From the NCBI RefSeq assembly GCF_003385895.1, contig NZ_QRDQ01000009.1, forward strand, positions 838,088-902,087: a stretch of 64,000 bases of DNA. Direction: 5' to 3'. This DNA comes from Flavobacterium cutihirudinis (lineage in GTDB: Bacteria > Bacteroidota > Bacteroidia > Flavobacteriales > Flavobacteriaceae). The notes beneath the pieces were generated by a model. It worked only from the letters and a program-made list of their open reading frames with translations, was not told the DNA's origin and searched no databases. Position numbers and translations under genes: made by a program. This document shows, piece by piece, positions 61,641 through 64,000 of the stretch (the first letter of the stretch is position 1; every line of letters begins with the position of its first letter).

Positions 61641-63281
61641 TTATTTTTTCGTATTCAAAACTTCCTTTTTATCATCTAAAACTTCCTGCATAACTTTTGC
61701 TTCGGTTCCATTAGGAAAAGTAACTTTGATTTTTTGTGCTACAGTTGGAGCAATTTCGGTAATAGCTTTTTTATCATAAGATTCTCCTTTTTTAATATGC
61801 CATCCAAAAAATATAGCCGGTACGTGAGTATCATAACTGTAAGGTGTTCCGTGCGATGTCCCAGTTGTTGAATATTCTATATTTCCTGGTTTATCTATCA
61901 CAACCATATCACCATCCTGTGTTACATCATAACCTTTTGCAACAAAGTTTAAGTAATAATCATTACCTCCGTTAGCTAAAATTTCTTCTTCCGTATAAAC
62001 CTTTTTAACCTGAGGTTGTGAAATTAAAAACTCTTTAAAAGCCTGTTTAACTTTCGTTAATTCAAGCCCTTTATCTTTAATAATTTGTTTATTGAAGAAA
62101 ATATTAAAATTAGAATAATTCAATAACAAGTCAACTCCAAAGGTCTTAACTGAAAAATCCTGAAGGCTTTTACGTACATCTTTTGACGGATAATTGTCTA
62201 CATTATACTTGCGATCTTTTAAATAAATTACATTTTCAGCACCAGCGTGATCTGCAGTTAAGAAAAGCAAATAATTTCCTTTACCAACAGTTTTATCTAA
62301 ATATGCTAAAAAGTCAGCAATTGTCTGATCCAATCTTAAATAAGTATCTTGAAGCTCCATTGAACGTGGTCCTAATAAATGGCCTACATAATCAGTTGAA
62401 GAAAAACTAACAGTTAAAAAGTCAGTAATATTATCTTTACCTAACTCTTCTTTTTCAATTGCTTTTTTAGCAAATTCCGCTAACAAATCATTTCCAAACG
62501 GAGTCGATCTAATAACTCCCGCGTCATTTTTCTCATACATTTTCTTAAGGTCGTATGGGAAAACTGGTGCAGCACTTCCATATAATTTACCTTCATAAGG
62601 ATTATTATCAGGAAGGCTTTCATTATAAACAGAAGCTGGCTTATATAAATCCCAACCTTTATCTATATATTTCAAATAGTTTTTTTCATTATTGAATTCC
62701 GTTACCCATTCCGGTAATTTTTCACCATAAAAAGTACTCGAAATAAAAGAACCTGTTTTGCTGTACCAAAAGGCCCAGTTCGCAAAATGACCCGCAGGTA
62801 AAATTGCGCCACGATCTTTAAGACTCATTCCAATAACTTTTCCCTGAAAGTTTGTTGCCATTCTCACTTCGTCAGTAATTGTAGTACTCTGAAGATTTTT
62901 TGGAGACATTGCACCTTCTTCAGCGGTTCCATCACCAACTGTTTTTACTCCTGCATCATCGGTACAATACATTTCTTTACCTAAAGTTCTGCTGAACCAT
63001 TCATTACCAACTATTCCATGAGTTGCCGGTGTTGTACCAGTATAAATTGAAGCATGTCCCGGTGCGGTATAAGTAGGCATATAATTATAATGCATATTCT
63101 GAAAAGTGAATCCTTCATTCATTAATCTCTTAAAGCCATTTTGAGTAAAATCATCTGAAAAACGATATAAATATTCCATTTTCATTTGATCTACAACAAT
63201 ACCTACAACCAACTTAGGGCGCTGTTGAGCATTTAAATTTGCAATAACAAACAATGTCAACAATACAATAGTTTTTTTCAT
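61641..63281 (-). CDS. pafA: PafA-type alkaline phosphatase
   Basis: A 546-residue secreted phosphatase with signal peptide to about residue 19. The nucleophile Thr72 (YTAPGHASIY), Asn93 (GNEWF), Lys155 and Arg157 (LKDRG) line up with the T79, N100, K162 and R164 positions known for Elizabethkingia PafA with a constant offset of seven. Metal ligands are in VVDQMKMEYLYRF and FLTADHAGAEN. It hydrolyses phosphomonoesters in the periplasm and is not blocked by phosphate in characterised members. It is a single gene convergent with ald. Confidence 0.94.
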   Translation of the reverse strand: MKKTIVLLTLFVIANLNAQQRPKLVVGIVVDQMKMEYLYRFSDDFTQNGFKRLMNEGFTFQNMHYNYMPTYTAPGHASIYTGTTPATHGIVGNEWFSRTLGKEMYCTDDAGVKTVGDGTAEEGAMSPKNLQSTTITDEVRMATNFQGKVIGMSLKDRGAILPAGHFANWAFWYSKTGSFISSTFYGEKLPEWVTEFNNEKNYLKYIDKGWDLYKPASVYNESLPDNNPYEGKLYGSAAPVFPYDLKKMYEKNDAGVIRSTPFGNDLLAEFAKKAIEKEELGKDNITDFLTVSFSSTDYVGHLLGPRSMELQDTYLRLDQTIADFLAYLDKTVGKGNYLLFLTADHAGAENVIYLKDRKYNVDNYPSKDVRKSLQDFSVKTFGVDLLLNYSNFNIFFNKQIIKDKGLELTKVKQAFKEFLISQPQVKKVYTEEEILANGGNDYYLNFVAKGYDVTQDGDMVVIDKPGNIEYSTTGTSHGTPYSYDTHVPAIFFGWHIKKGESYDKKAITEIAPTVAQKIKVTFPNGTEAKVMQEVLDDKKEVLNTKK

Positions 63282-63444
63282 ACTTAAATTATAATATTTA
63301 AAAACAAAAATAAGTATTCACATTCAAAAAGGCTAGCTCAGACTAATTTAAAACCTAAAATTGACTTTAATTTAACAGAATTACATCACTAGAGATATAG
63401 CGACCATATAACTTATTTTAAAACAGCAAGTACAAATGTTTTAT

Positions 63445-63553
63445 GGCGTTTCCCTCCGGGCCGGGCTGTCCGCTGTATCTTTTGCGGGAGAAGTTTCAGT
63501 ATAAAAGAGACCTTCACGTTCCCGCAAAAGGATGTCACTTCCATCCCTAACGC
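63445..63553 (+). repeat. Palindromic repeat element, variant D
   Basis: It begins GGCGTTTCCCTCCGGGCCGG and ends CACTTCCATCCCTAACGC. The stem TCTTTTGCGGGA (from about 63479) pairs with TCCCGCAAAAGGA. It is G/C-rich compared with its flanks and lies in the 370-base gap between pafA and the rRNA operon, on its downstream side. No gene is seen in the rest of that gap. Confidence 0.75.
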
Positions 63554-63612
63554 TGAATATGCGAAACCAGAAGCTTCAGTTTCCAGGAGATTTCTCCCAA
63601 ACATTTGTAAAA

Positions 63613-63646
63613 CGAAAAAATCCCCATCAAGTGAATGATGAGGATT
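63613..63646 (-). terminator. rRNA operon terminator
   Basis: On the minus strand ATCCTCATCA pairs with TGATGGGGAT (one G-T pair) around TTCACT and is followed by six T. It lies just past the 5S rRNA. Confidence 0.85.
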
Positions 63647-63652
63647 CTCAAA

Positions 63653-63762
63653 AGAAAGGCGACGACATACTCTCCCACATAACTGCAGTACCATCTGCGC
63701 AGGCGGGCTTAACTTCTCTGTTCGGGATGGGAAGAGGTGAGCCCCGCCGCAATAACCACCTT
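63653..63762 (-). rRNA. rrf: 5S ribosomal RNA
   Basis: On the minus strand the sequence starts about GGTGGTTATTGCGGCGGGG and contains the conserved CCCATCCCGAACAGAGAAGTTAAGCC-type loop (given here in outline) and ends near GTCGTCGCCTT. Length is about 110 bases. It is the last gene of the rRNA operon, behind 23S. Ends are approximate. Confidence 0.95.
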
Positions 63763-63784
63763 AAGGTCGTTCGTTGCTTGGGCA

Positions 63785-63833
63785 ACTTTTTAATTAATAA
63801 TTGATAATTGACAATTAATAATTAAAACAATAT
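63785..63833. repeat. AATTGATAATT word run in the 23S-5S spacer
   Basis: TTAATTAATAATTGATAATT followed by GACAATTAATAATTAA: reiterated and largely self-complementary words between the two rRNA genes. Confidence 0.5.
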
Positions 63834-63882
63834 CTTAACATACTGAGATAAAGAAAAAAGTTTTATTTACTATTTTAGAAAG

Positions 63883-63912
63883 TTCTCTCCCTCCGATTGC
63901 TCGGAGGGAAAA
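63883..63912 (-). other. Stem at the 3' flank of 23S rRNA
   Basis: CCCTCCGA and TCGGAGGG pair around TTGC directly next to the 23S 3' end; probably part of the processing stem. Confidence 0.45.
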
Positions 63913-64000
63913 GGGTGTACATAAGCTTACGGATTATTAGTACTACTCGACTATGACATTACTGCCTTTACATCTATAGCCTATCAACGTGGTCATCTTC
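63912..64000 (-). rRNA. rrl: 23S ribosomal RNA, 3' end (continues beyond window)
   Basis: On the minus strand the conserved last part of 23S is readable, including GTTGATAGGCTATAGATGTA, AGGCAGTAATGTCATAGTCG and AGTAGTACTAATAATCCGTA, then AGCTTATGTACAC. The precise 3' end is uncertain by several bases. Confidence 0.95.

Overview
The window looks like a chromosomal segment of a Flavobacterium-type member of the Bacteroidota. It is AT-rich, genes start without clear Shine-Dalgarno sites, several starts are preceded by the Bacteroidota -7 element TAnnTTTG, and the gene set (two-subunit methylmalonyl-CoA mutase with MeaB, PafA phosphatase, anti-sigma factor with TonB-plug tail, DivIC-like protein) fits that group. 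About 62 protein genes, one tRNA, a 5S rRNA and the 3' end of a 23S rRNA can be supported. No prophage, insertion sequence, CRISPR array or classical defence island was seen; this is mostly core chromosome.

Layout. 1-13 kb: 3' end of purB, a CPA2-type cation/proton antiporter, 1-Cys peroxiredoxin, AEC permease, a YwnA/YwnB-like regulator and reductase pair, meaB, an LtaS-like sulfatase-fold membrane enzyme, a MATE pump, a small outer-membrane barrel and PPK2. 13-22 kb: a lipoprotein, a possible beta-propeller protein, a CPBP protease, then an ECF sigma factor, a membrane anti-sigma-like protein with a C-terminal TonB-plug module, and a large von Willebrand A protein with its own plug module; then a scramblase-like protein, an SDR and an LSm-like orphan. 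22-35.5 kb: mtaB, acetyltransferase, HAD phosphatase, hydrolase, a one-domain DEAD-box-like protein, a sigma-54 activator lacking its DNA-binding domain, an ABC exporter pair, dnaJ-grpE, tRNA-Trp and hisS. 35.5-48 kb: MacB/FtsX-like permease, prmC, ribD, dnaA, an LMW-PTP, an RsmI-like methylase, a TonB-domain protein, methionine aminotransferase and dienoyl-CoA reductase-like SDR. 48-64 kb: udk, a DivIC/FtsB-like protein, mutA-mutB, a lysozyme-like protein, mltG, dapF, a DegQ-like protease, a long GAPDH, an Lrp regulator divergent from alanine dehydrogenase, pafA, and the end of an rRNA operon on the minus strand.

The most unusual content lies between the genes. Many gaps hold long inverted repeats built from short reiterated words. 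Some run exactly from stop codon to stop codon of convergent genes, one supplies the last codons of prmC, and repeat-type sequence also sits in frame near the start of mutB. A second repeat class occurs four times (about 1011-1159, 13482-13628, 48752-48848, 63445-63553). Its outer motifs are conserved, while the inner stems differ in sequence but still pair, which suggests a structured RNA or palindromic mobile element.

The most system-like coding block is the sigma factor / anti-sigma-plug / vWA-plug trio at 16289-20035. An Rrf2-type regulator and its neighbouring reductase gene share a near-identical 18-bp candidate operator. All family calls come from reading motifs; no database search was run.
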